Below are positions 23,278 to 32,858 of a stretch of DNA of 64,000 nt, in pieces (positions within the stretch are counted from its first letter, which is position 1; each line of letters begins with the position of its first letter). The notes under the pieces are model-generated. The model did not search any database and was not told the origin of the DNA. It saw only the letters and a program-made list of their open reading frames with translations. This stretch comes from Cephalotus follicularis (taxonomy: Eukaryota > Streptophyta > Magnoliopsida > Oxalidales > Cephalotaceae), in contig BDDD01002030.1 of the NCBI GenBank assembly GCA_001972305.1, forward strand, positions 62,001 through 126,000, read 5' to 3'. A program made the translations under genes and the position numbers.

Positions 23278-24457
23278 TTTAGATAAGGTCTAGACCCTAC
23301 CTTTCACAATCCCTTTTCCGATGTCTCTCCGCGGTTGAGCCTCCGCAACACTACCACTAGCACCAGCACTTCCTTGATGGCCACGTACTTGTTCCCTAAT
23401 CATTGGGCAATTCATCACCATTTGATATTGTGAACCACACCTCAAGCACTTTCCCGTCTTCTTCCAGCATTCAGACTCATTCTGATTCGGACGACCACAG
23501 AAGGTACATCCACCTGCATTCTGTTGACTGTTTCGGTTAGGTGTCCTTGATCGTGTGCGTCGAGAACCTCCTTGACTTCTGTTGTCAGATCTGGTTGACT
23601 TAGCAGGATTGTTACTTCCCTACCCTTGTGACTGTACGGCCCTCGGTTGATTAGTACGAGTCCGTTCTGCCCTTCTCTCATTCGCGTCAGCCTCCAGAAT
23701 CATTGCTCTCTCAGCAACATCAACAAAAGTGGTCAGCTGCAACAATAACAATTTTGACCTGATGTCCGGTCGAAGGCCTTTCAGGAACCTTCGGATCATC
23801 CGTGATTCACCCTCCACAATATAAGGTGTGTGTCTTGCCAGCTCCATAAATCTGGTCTGGTACTGAGCTACCGTCATATCTCCTTGATGTAACTCCATCA
23901 GCTCTGTCTCCCATCGGTCGTGCTCAATCTGCGGTACATAAGTATCAAGAAACTCGGACTGGAATCTGTCCCAAGTCCTGTCAAGTCCACGAGCTTCCCA
24001 TTTTTTTTTCAATCCTTTCCCACCAGTAAGTCACCTCGCCCCATAGGCGGTACACAGCAAAACTGAGTTTTTGATCATCGGTACACTCCAGAGCAACAAA
24101 TATCTTCTCCAGATCTCTAATCCACTACTCGACCGCAGTAGCATTCAGTTTACCATTGAAAGTTGGAGGATTCTATCTCATGAACCGCTCCAGATCTCGT
24201 CCAAATCCACCGGCATGGCAAGCATCAAGTGCTTGCTGATGTGTACGGTTAGCCTCGTACATTTGCCGAATCTGCTCCATGGTGGTCGCGTTTGCTTGCA
24301 TCTACTGTTGAAAGAGATCAGCCATGCGGTCAAAGTGACTCCTCTCATCATACACAGAAGGGACATTAACTCCTTCATTCATTACCGGGTTATTTTTAGG
24401 TACCGGCGGTGCATTGACACCTTCATCGGCTCTACGCCTTCCTCTTCGGAGATCCAT
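23278..24457 (-). pseudogene. G1 gag
   Basis: Starts at ATG 24457 in a basic stretch, followed by the gypsy gag core; the longest open piece is 24012-23620 (DRFQSEFLDTYVP, then FLKGLRPDIRSKL). Two Zn-knuckle relics follow near 23510-23430, CTFCGRPNQNESEC and CLRCGSQYQMVMNC, in which the His of C-x2-C-x4-H-x4-C is Asn and Gln, so nucleic-acid binding would be weakened. Several stops and shifts, including one at the poly-T near 24001-24010. A stop separates it from the protease. Confidence 0.8.
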
Positions 24458-24540
24458 TCAATTTCCTATATGGAATGACATAATCATTAGGAAACAATTC
24501 ACTCAAATTCTGAGAAACTTATCCCAGCTTAGCATATATG

Positions 24541-24560
24541 AAATATGCTCTGATACCATG
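24541..24560 (-). promoter_or_regulatory. G1 primer binding site
   Basis: On the minus strand TGGTATCAGAGC follows the 5' LTR end after a 3-base gap: complementary to initiator tRNA-Met. Confidence 0.85.
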
Positions 24561-24561
24561 C

Positions 24562-25832
24562 TGTCACACCTCGTTATTCAGATTCCAATATAGACAAGCA
24601 TATACGGTGATATCAGGAATAAGCATAAAATAATATTGCAGCAACAATTCATAAATAAATTTGCGGAAGCATTCGATAAGCCGGGATATAAAGACAAGCC
24701 GTCCGCACGCATCCCATACTATGTGCGGGTACAATCTAACAGTTATACTCGTACATGAGGAAATACAACAGTACACAAAGTGTGATCCGTTCGATACAAT
24801 ACAAATTACAGTACATCATAACAAAATAACAACCTTAAGATAGAAGATAGAAGCTCTCCAAGCTTCAGCAGGGATCTCCGTTCGTTCTTGCTTTATCTGA
24901 AATTGTAGGGGTTAGCCGTTGTCCTCACTTGGCTAAGTAGGAAGATAATGTATGCTAAGGAATATATGGATGCAACATGTATGACAGTTTATAATTAAAA
25001 TATCATTTAGATGTGCCAATATATATAAGCAACCATGCCAAGTGGCCATAGACAGTACATATGCAAGAATACCGCACAAGGGTACAATCAATCAGTCCAA
25101 TAGTTTGTCTGAAGACCAGTATTGGGCTTAAGACGTCGCTAACCCCTAGCCTACGTCGAGCCACCTAGCTATCACCCCAACTCCGCTGATGATAGGAGGT
25201 AAACAGTGTTGCCGCCATTTAGCGGGCAGTTAACAATCAAGCTCTGCATTTGCAGGCAATTTTTGTGTTAATAACACTAAAACAGTATATACTATATGAT
25301 GGTAGCATATACAATTCAATAATAGTACAAGACAGTAGCAATGCAATCAATATTATGCATTTTTTTTACCCAGGACAATCGACTGCTCTCAAGAACAGTC
25401 GGCTGCTTTGGTTGAGTAGTCGACTGCTTTGCCTTAGCAGTCGACTGGATAGGGTTGAGTAGTCGACTGTCATGAAGAATAGTCGACTGCTTCTGCCCAG
25501 AAATGCAGGCAGTAGCAGTTTGTATGCAATTCAATGTCCAATTCCACACATGCAATCATACAGGAAATAACATACATGATATGCATAAAATATCTTCCAT
25601 AACATATCATTACCCCTACCTTAAATTGCTATCCCAAGATCAATTGGAGTTGATCTTTCTCTTTGTGTTTTCCAAGCTTTTCACCAACAATCTTTCAATT
25701 CCAGCAGAATCAATCTATGCATGTTTGTTTATGAACACATGCATCAATACCAGTAAGTTTCAGTAACTCTAACAGTGGCTAATCATTAGTCCATCAAGTC
25801 TTAACTTCCTTTTTCAATTTCCTTTTGAATTC
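24562..25832 (-). mobile_element. G1 5' LTR, left part
   Basis: Matches 17684-18935 closely, including the CAGTCGRCTG cluster (25375-25495). Interrupted by C1 with duplication AATTC (25828-25832). Confidence 0.9.
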
Positions 25833-26435
25833 TGTAGGAAGTCTAGATTGAATTCTGGTGGAACAGTGGCTAGATTGAATTCTGGTGGAGCTTGGCAATC
25901 GACTGGTTGCTCTGTTCCAGTCGGTTGTTGAGCTGAAATTTCAGTTACATATGCTACTGCCTGAATTTGCACAATTGTGGACAGTTGGCTGGATTCACTG
26001 GCAGTCGACTGGTGCCCTGCTTCAGTCGGCTAGATTGGGTGTTAAAAAGATACAGAAGCTACTGCCTGAAATGTTCACCCATGGCAGTCGACTGGAGCCC
26101 TGTGGCAGTCAGTTGTCTTGGCCTGGCAGTCGACTGGAGCCCTGTGGCAGTCGGCTGGTTCATGTGTTCTGCAATTTCTGGACTGGGTTGAAGAACCAGT
26201 CGGCTACACAACCTATGGCAGTCGACTACTCAACCTTGGGCAGTCGACTGGATTGCTTGCCAGTCGGCTGGATTGCCCTGTACCTGCAGAAATGATCTTG
26301 GCACAACTTTGGACATAAAATCAAGTGAGTATATGAAGTTATAACTCATAGAATTATGCATACATGTAATCTATGTTTGTTAATCATCAAAATAACATAT
26401 GGTAATGCAATTAATCGGGGTGGCAAAGGCCAACA
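25833..26435 (-). mobile_element. C1 3' LTR
   Basis: About 603 bases. It ends GGCAAAGGCCAACA exactly as the 5' LTR ends at 31579. It carries 13 copies or variants of CAGTCGRCTG between 25895 and 26275. The 136-residue ORF here has a same-length twin in the other LTR and is palindrome read-through. Confidence 0.85.
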
Positions 26436-26450
26436 ATCTCCCCCTTTTTG
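26436..26450 (-). promoter_or_regulatory. C1 polypurine tract
   Basis: Minus strand CAAAAAGGGGGAGAT directly before the 3' LTR, identical to the tract of C2 (60966-60980). A second purine tract (AAAAAGGGGGAG) lies near 26681-26692, as is usual for Sireviruses. Confidence 0.85.
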
Positions 26451-26691
26451 ATGATTGACAAAACATGCGTATTTTGCATGAATTCTTGACAAACTTAACC
26501 ATTTTTAGTTCAAAGTCCAATTTTATCAATTTTGGCTTATCCAAAGCATATGTCATATCAAAACAAACTTGCTCAATGCAAGATTATAACCCATCTCACC
26601 AATATGCAATTTTAACAATATATTCCCCCAAATGCCCAAATGCAACTTCATTTATGCAATGCAAAATAAAATAAATTTCTCCCCCTTTTTG

Positions 26692-27417
26692 TCAAACAAC
26701 AAAAAGAGAAATGGATTCAAAAATCCTACTCAAAAGCATAGGATAAGGAGTATGATTGGGTATGGATAACAAATGGTTGACTATAAGGTAAGGAAGGTTA
26801 ATAAGAGTTCCATTCTTGACACATGCAACGAATTTAAGGTCTCGCTCGGAAGGAAGAGTGTGCGAGCCTTCTCTTGGTAGGAATGTGTTTGTGACAAGTA
26901 GTAAAATGATACTAGTGGCAATAGGCAAATGGCTACTAGTCACATTCATAAGAGGGTTAACATTTGGTTGTTCTAAACAAATTCCTAGGGCCTCCGTTTT
27001 TCCAATATCATTGAAATGAGTAATTCTGGCATTAGGAATTCCTAGGGTTTCGGCTATCAAATCAGGTGTTATTGATATAGGATTGCCTGGAAGAAATGAA
27101 TTTGCAATGCAAGTGGTGGAAGACTCTAAATTAGCATAAAACAACTTCAGTAATCTAGGGTATATGACATGAGATGAGCAAAGGTAATCAAACCATCCCA
27201 TTCCTTCCAACCATGTCATGACAATAGTAAGATTGCTAATAAGAACATTTCTACTCAACCATTTCTCAAAATGTAACTTGACGGAGCTAAAAATTGAGTT
27301 ATACCTCATATCTTTCTCTTTGGAGAGAAAGAGGGTGTTGTCGTAGTCTAACTCCGCTTGTGAAGCCCTTGGTTGCCTAGAAGTCGTTCGTCTTTGTCTC
27401 TTTGGTGCCATGATCAA
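26692..27417 (-). CDS. C1 extra ORF downstream of pol (plant mobile/transposon-protein-like)
   Basis: Open for 241 codons on the minus strand, in the position where Sireviruses may carry an env-like gene. It starts with a basic segment (APKRQRR, possible nuclear signal), then a helical domain with FYANL, an ITPDLIAETLGIP segment, NTFLPREG and INLPYLIVNHLL. That series resembles the domain called putative plant transposon protein / plant mobile domain, and it lines up with the C2 ORF at 59377-60528 (FYMNL, NNRILASILHIP, HQFLPTGGG, FCYPLLMLHTM). The C-terminal coiled coil of the C2 protein is missing: the frame runs into the purine tract. No transmembrane segment is evident, so a true envelope role is unlikely. 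Function unknown. Confidence 0.6.
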   Translation of the reverse strand: MIMAPKRQRRTTSRQPRASQAELDYDNTLFLSKEKDMRYNSIFSSVKLHFEKWLSRNVLISNLTIVMTWLEGMGWFDYLCSSHVIYPRLLKLFYANLESSTTCIANSFLPGNPISITPDLIAETLGIPNARITHFNDIGKTEALGICLEQPNVNPLMNVTSSHLPIATSIILLLVTNTFLPREGSHTLPSERDLKFVACVKNGTLINLPYLIVNHLLSIPNHTPYPMLLSRIFESISLFVV

Positions 27418-27524
27418 ATGCAGGTTCGGATTTGAGAGTATTTATGGTTTTGGACGTTTTAAAATTTGATAGAAGTGAGAGAGGCAGGAGGATTTCGGGT
27501 ATAAAAACCCTGATAATCGCGATT

Positions 27525-27600
27525 CCAGTTGACTGGGCCATTAATGGCAGTCGACTGGATGGCAGGCAGTCGACTGGGAAATTTGTCCAGTCGGCTGTTT
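27525..27600. repeat. CAGTCGRCTG cluster between C1 pol and extra ORF
   Basis: Four copies (CAGTTGACTG, CAGTCGACTG twice, CAGTCGGCTG) outside any LTR, about 105 bases upstream of the extra ORF start. Confidence 0.85.
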
Positions 27601-27812
27601 TCTGCAAAAATGAGAAATGCAGAAAATTACCTATCCAATTGATTTGCAAACCTTTGGTTAACTATTATGGACTAATAGCAACCTAGGTACATGAGCTAAT
27701 TTGTGTCATTGAGTTAAGAACTCAATGTTATAATGCATGATGAATTTTGAAAACATTTTTCAATCAAATCAATCAAAAATTACTAAACCATCACAATTTC
27801 ACATATATTGAG

Positions 27813-28625
27813 TTAGGAGGGATTTTGCATACCTACCTCCCTTCGCAATGTGCAGAATCTTTCATTGTCCAGTGGCTTCGTGAATATATCTGCAACTTGG
27901 GTCAAAGTGTCAATATATTCAAGGAAAATATCACCCTTTCCCACATGGTCTCTAAGAAAATGATGTCTAATTTCAATATGTTTAGACTTAGAGTGTTGAA
28001 CGAGATTTCTACTCAAGTTGATAGCACTAGTGTTGTCACATTTTATGCATACATTGCTAATGCTAATTTCGAAGTCACAAAGTTGTTGCTTTAGCCACAA
28101 GACTTGTGCACAACAACTTCCCGCCGCTACATATTTGGCTTCGGTGGTAGAAAGAGCCACACTATTTTGTTTCTTGGAAAACCAAGACACTAGAGAATTT
28201 CCTAGAAATTGGCAAGTGCCACTAGTGCTCTTTCTATCTAGCTTGCAACCACCATAATCGGCATTGGAATAAGCATGCAAATTAAACAATGAATCATGTG
28301 AATAAAACAATCCTAATAAGGGTGTGTATGCAAGATATCTAAAGATTCGCTTAACCGCGGTTAAGTGAGATTCTTTAGGTGATGATTGATACCTCGCACA
28401 AAGACATACACTAAACATTATGTCCGGTCTACTAGCGGTAAGGTAAAGTAGAGATCCTATCATGCTTCTATATAATTTTTGATCTACCTCTTTACCATTC
28501 TCATCCTTGTCAAGTTTTGTTGTAATGCTCATTGGAGTCTTGCAAGGCTTTGAGTGTTCCATTCCAAATCTTTTGAGTAGATCCTTGGTGTATTTGGATT
28601 GGTTGATGAAAGTCCCTTCATTTTA
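27813..28625 (-). pseudogene. C1 reverse transcriptase C-terminus and RNase H
   Basis: Open reading frame 28562-27813: the KTPM and LYRSMIGSLLYLTASRPD blocks of copia RT connection, then RNase H with ALSTTEAKYVAAGSCCAQ, KCDNTSA and HIEIRHHFLRDHV, ending normally. Upstream it is joined at about 28625 directly to the protease remnant, so the integrase and the catalytic RT core (YVDD) are gone. Confidence 0.9.
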
Positions 28626-28985
28626 CACATTGCCTTGTCTATGACCAATAAACTTTACGACATTGGTGCTAATGTCAATTATGTGACAACAAGAGGATTC
28701 AAAATTAATCTTATATCCTTTGTCACACAATTGGCTAACACTAAGCAAATTATGTTTAAGGCCTACAACATAAGAGACATTTTCAATTAAGGTAGAGAAT
28801 TTGTTACCAATTGAGCCAATGCCACAAATTTTGGCCTTGTTGTTAACCCCAAAGGTGACCTTTCCTCCATCAACTTCCTTGAGATCAATGAAGAGGCTTT
28901 TGTCACCGTTCATGTGCTTCGAGCACCCGCTATCCACATACCATGGTTGTTCCTCTTTGTGGTTTGCCCGCAAGCATTGTTCCAC
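28623..28985 (-). pseudogene. C1 protease and pre-integrase fragment
   Basis: 120 codons with WYVDSGCSKHM (copia aspartic protease, DSG) and GLKHNLLSVSQLCDKG of the pre-integrase region, stopping at the internal deletion. It overlaps the end of gag by about 56 bases in another frame. Confidence 0.85.
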
Positions 28986-30534
28986 CTACAAAAGTGTTAA
29001 ATGAATTTGATCTTGGTACCCATTGTTTATTGGGTCCTTTAATGTTACATTTTGGACTAATAGTTCCCTTGGGAACCCAAACTTGTCTAAATGTAATTGG
29101 ATTATGATTAGGTGAAGGTCTATTATGTGAGTGATGATTAGCAATCCTTTTAAAACATTTATTAAATGCATGTCCTACTTTTTGGCAATATGTGCAATGA
29201 GGTCTAGTTCTAGTCTTCTTTAACTTAGCCTTAACTTCTAGAGGAGTATAGCCTATACCGGTGTTATCTAGGTATGATCTTTGACTACCTAGCATCTCCT
29301 CTAATTTCTTCCTTCCTAATGTGAATTTACTAAATGATTTTTCTAAATTCACATTCTTTTCTCTTAGGGATTCTATTTCCTTTTCTAAGGTAATGTCACT
29401 AGATGAAGTAGGTTTAGCTATGTCATTATCCTTTTTAGCTAGTTCATGTTCTAAAATGCCTATATCATTTTTCAAGTGTTCATTCTCAATGACTAGTAAC
29501 TCTTTTTCTTTTTCTATGCTAGCCATGTTTTTCTTAAGTAATGAACATTGAGAACATTTCTTTTTAAATTCTACTAGCAATTCATCAAAGGCAAATTGCA
29601 ATTCACCAAATGTGTAAGAATCACTTACCTCATTTTCGCTATCCTCATCGTCACTCAATGCCATGAAGCAAAGATTTGCCACTTGCTCGGTGACTTCATC
29701 GGAGGAGGATTCGTCATCACTAAGGTGCCATGCTTTGAGTGTTTTCTTCTTGAATAGCTTCTTCTTCTTCAATTGTGGACAATCAACTTTGATGTGTCCC
29801 GATTTATTGCATTCGAAGCATGTGGGAGGATCCATCTTGCTTCCCTCTCCCTTGTTGAAGTTCTTCTGTTGAAATCTTCTTGCTTTGTTCATATTTGTGA
29901 ATTTTGTGAACCGTTTCGCAAAGAGAACATATTCCTCTTCCTCTAGCTCCTCTTCACTTGACATTTCTTCTTTGTGAGTACTCTTAAGAGCTATATCCTT
30001 CCTTCTTTCCTCTTGTTGCTTTGTCTCCACAAGATTTGCCGATTTCTTGTTCAATTTTACCTCATGAGTCATGAGGGAGCCAAGAAGTTCTTCAATCTCC
30101 ATGGTCTTCAAGTCTTTTGATTCTTCAATTGCCGTCACCTTGGGTTCCCATTCATCGTTGAGACGCCCTAGCAATTTCCTCACGAGTTCATCCTGTCCGA
30201 AAACCTTTCCAAGACCAAGTAAATCATTAGTAATGTCAAGCAACCGATTATACAAATTCTTGATGGATTCGTTCGGTTGCATTTTAAATAATTCGTAATC
30301 TCTATTTAACAAAGCAAGTTTAGCATTCTTAACTTGCTCGGTACCCTCATGGGTAAGGATGAGCAATTTCCACACTTCATGTGCGGAAGTACATCTCCTA
30401 ACGAGATTGTATTCGGTTTTGTCTAGGGATACAAGCAATATAACACAAACACACAATTCTGGAAATGTAAAGAGTGTAGGGTTGAGAGAATTGCAAATGG
30501 ATGTATAGTGGTTCGGCAAACCGCCTACGTCCAC
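28930..30534 (-). CDS. C1 gag, N-terminus replaced
   Basis: A 534-codon frame. From about residue 35 it is Sirevirus-type gag: the retrotransposon gag core (EVWKLL, LYNRLLDI, KVTAIEESKDL, EELLGSLMTHE), Zn knuckle CFECNKSGHIKVDC, a long acidic and coiled-coil stretch (EKEKELLVIENEHL, LEKEIESLREKNVNL), then a second knuckle CTYCQKVGHAFNKC and WVPKG. Two knuckles with a coiled coil between is typical of Sireviruses. The first 35 or so residues are antisense-free LTR text, since a deletion has fused the LTR end (near 30430) to gag, removing the primer site and the real start. Long and open, but probably not translated from a normal leader. Confidence 0.8.
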   Translation of the reverse strand: MDVGGLPNHYTSICNSLNPTLFTFPELCVCVILLVSLDKTEYNLVRRCTSAHEVWKLLILTHEGTEQVKNAKLALLNRDYELFKMQPNESIKNLYNRLLDITNDLLGLGKVFGQDELVRKLLGRLNDEWEPKVTAIEESKDLKTMEIEELLGSLMTHEVKLNKKSANLVETKQQEERRKDIALKSTHKEEMSSEEELEEEEYVLFAKRFTKFTNMNKARRFQQKNFNKGEGSKMDPPTCFECNKSGHIKVDCPQLKKKKLFKKKTLKAWHLSDDESSSDEVTEQVANLCFMALSDDEDSENEVSDSYTFGELQFAFDELLVEFKKKCSQCSLLKKNMASIEKEKELLVIENEHLKNDIGILEHELAKKDNDIAKPTSSSDITLEKEIESLREKNVNLEKSFSKFTLGRKKLEEMLGSQRSYLDNTGIGYTPLEVKAKLKKTRTRPHCTYCQKVGHAFNKCFKRIANHHSHNRPSPNHNPITFRQVWVPKGTISPKCNIKGPNKQWVPRSNSFNTFVGGTMLAGKPQRGTTMVCG

Positions 30535-31579
30535 TCCCCAAGGCCTCCCCTTTAGTATTTCACTAGGTATGCCCCAATCAGGGATTGAAACTCCAACCGA
30601 GCTTCAACAACCTTCGCTCCAACCAAGCGAATTACAAATTTGCTCCAACCGAGCAATACAAGAGACAACCTCTCTTGTATGTGTGAAATAAGTGTTTAAA
30701 GGTTTACAAATTCGTAATGAATTTGTTTACAATATAGCTCAATTTGAACAAAGCTTCAAGTGTATAGGAAATGTAAAAATAAAGCTTTGTAATGTATAGG
30801 ATTACTTTGAATTTGATCTCTTTCGATTTTTGAAAGCTTTGGGATTGTACTTGGGATAGCTTGAAAGAATATGCAACTTGAATGCTTGATCACTTGTGCA
30901 AGAGCTCCAAATTTCTTTATATAGTTGTGCCTACAACGGATCTATTTTAAAGGTCTGTTACAAATCCAGTCGGCTGGATTCATGCGGCAGTTAGCTGGAT
31001 TGATGGCGCGTATATTTGAATATAGCCGTTGGTGGTGGACAGTCGGCTGCATCCTCTGGGCAGTCGGCTGGTGGAGCTTGGCAGTCGACTGGTTGCTCTG
31101 TTCCAGTCGGCTGTTGAGCTGAAATTTGAGTTACATATGCTACTGCCTGAATTTGCACAATTGTGGACAGTCGGCTGGATTCACTGGCAGTCAACTGGTG
31201 CCCTGCTTCAGTCGGCTAGATTGGGTGTTAAAAAGATACAGAAGCTACTGCCTGAAATGTGCACCCATGGCAGTCGACTGGAGCCCTGTGGCAGCCGGCT
31301 GGTTCATGTGTTCTGCAATTTCTGGACTTGGTTGAAGAACCAGTCGGCTACACAACCTATGGCAGTCGACTACTCAACCTTGGGCAGTCGACTGGATTGT
31401 TTGCCAGTCGGTTGGATTGCCCTGTACCTGCAGAAATGATCTTGGCACAACTTTGGACATAAAATCAAGTGAGTATATGAAGTTATAACTCATAGAATTA
31501 TGCATACAAGTAATCTATGTTTATTAATCATCAAAATAACATATGGTATTGCAATTAATCGGGGTGGCAAAGGCCAACA
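30430..31579 (-). mobile_element. C1 5' LTR, truncated at its internal end
   Basis: Right end as in the 3' LTR. It carries 15 copies or variants of CAGTCGRCTG between 30967 and 31416, including one CAGCCGGCTG (31291-31300). Near 30506-30540 it has the GTGGTTCGGC...CCTACGTCCAC block common to the end regions of Sirevirus LTRs here (compare 53937-53970). The internal end is lost, fused to gag. Confidence 0.75.
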
Positions 31580-31584
31580 AATTC

Positions 31585-32487
31585 TATGCCTAGTATCATT
31601 CAATCTCGGATTCATTGATCTTATGTGTGTTGACAGAAGATGCTTATTTACATTTAGGAAACCAGTAAGCATATCCTGACCTTAACATCAACTATAATCC
31701 AATCTAGAGGTTATAGTCACCATTTCCACTTGATCCATTTACCAATTTCCATTTCAATTCTAGAATTTGTTATCTTTAATTATGTTAACAGAAGGTATTC
31801 AACATTCTCCTACTTATTTTATCATCACATGGTAGTGAGCTCGAGTTTAGAAACTTACCAAGAGTCCAAAGCTTCCAAGTCTCCTTCTTGATCTCTCTAC
31901 AATTCCTCAATGCAAGCTTAACAAGCCCTCTCTTCACTCAGTGTTTTTCTAACACTCTTACACAGTTCTAACAGCTGATATAAGTCTCAAAGAGTTTTGA
32001 ATTAGTCAGATTCCTTTTCTAAGTCACATGCACTCCTTTTTCTCTCTTCTTTCCATCACATGCATCCCTCTCCTCACCTTTCTCTCATTACTTTTCAATT
32101 TGTAGGTTGTAGGTCTGCAGAGAACATGCAAGCATTCACTTTGCATGTTATGGCAGGTGGTGACACGCATGTGCCACACCTACACACCTGTCATTCTTGT
32201 CTCTGCACATGCCAAAAGTTTGTCCTGTACCAATCCATTCGGTTGTCTTCAACTGGAAGTCGACTGCCCACAACAAGCATCAGACAGTCGACTGTTGCCC
32301 TGTGACAGTCGGCTATTTGAGATGGTTTAGGGTTTCTTAAGTTTGATACATCACCAATAGTACATCTATTCATCCCAAGCATTTACCAAACACAGAAATT
32401 ATAGTAATTGGACATTAAATTCAAGTAAGTGTACATTTTATTAAATCAATATTACAATGTACACGAATTGAATTTGCGGTTATTACA
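31585..32487 (-). mobile_element. G1 5' LTR, right part
   Basis: Resumes at TATGCCTAGTATCATT, matching 18934-19836, and ends GCGGTTATTACA at 32487. Four CAGTCGRCTG-like motifs at 32237-32320. Confidence 0.9.
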
Positions 32488-32858
32488 GGATGAGCTCCAT
32501 TGACCCAACCTGATTGGTTTTGCGATAGTTTTTGAAGGACACTTGGGGTATTTAAATCATTGTTGGTATTTCATTTGTTTTTTTGTTCCTTAGATATTGT
32601 AATGAATGAGATTTATGCATTTGTATATTGATATGAGAAAATTCTTATACCAATCCTGGCACTGACTTGTGTCAGGTGAAGCCATAAAAACATTATCTCC
32701 CAAAACTGCCCTACCGGCGCACAAAGCCAATCGTCGCACTTTGTTATCCAACTGACACATGGGCAAAACATCCAGGATCTTGATGATAATGGAGAGTTAA
32801 CATCTCCGATCAAAGATGAGGAAACGGCTAAGAATTCCAGTGGTTTCCAAGGGACCAG
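32488..32858. other. Non-viral flank, second copy (right part)
   Basis: Matches 9563-9938 (GAGCTCCATTGA.CCAAC onward) and leads into the G2 LTR. No gene recognised. Confidence 0.6.

Larger units (their letters stand above)
25833..31579 (-). mobile_element. C1: Sirevirus-like copia element, internally deleted
   Basis: Inserted in the G1 5' LTR. Right end CAAAGGCCAACA then AATTC (31580-31584); left end TGTAGG after AATTC (25828-25832). Order on minus: 5' LTR, gag, protease, RNase H, spacer with palindromes, extra ORF, polypurine tract, 3' LTR. Missing: primer binding site with gag N-terminus, and integrase with the RT core. The 3' LTR is about half the length of the 5' LTR, because text equivalent to about 30440-31070 is missing. 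GAATTCT occurs three times near the left edge (25827, 25850, 25874), so the exact left end is less sure than the right. Confidence 0.85.
17684..32487 (-). mobile_element. G1: complete Tekay-type gypsy element with nested C1
   Basis: Two LTRs, a gag-pol interior, polypurine tract and primer site in order on the minus strand. Target-site duplication GGACG (17679-17683) and GGATG (32488-32492), one mismatch; joining the flanks restores the text seen uninterrupted at 9556-9575. C1 (25833-31579) lies inside the 5' LTR. Without C1 and its duplication G1 is about 9.05 kb. gag and pol both carry stops and shifts, so G1 is not autonomous now. Confidence 0.9.

Noticed and set aside
25885-26295. 136-codon ORF with an equal-length twin at 31029-31439
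   Set aside because: They are the two LTR copies of C1; the peptides are read-through of CAGTCGRCTG (repeating QSA, AVG, SRL in the three frames) and shift frame between clusters.
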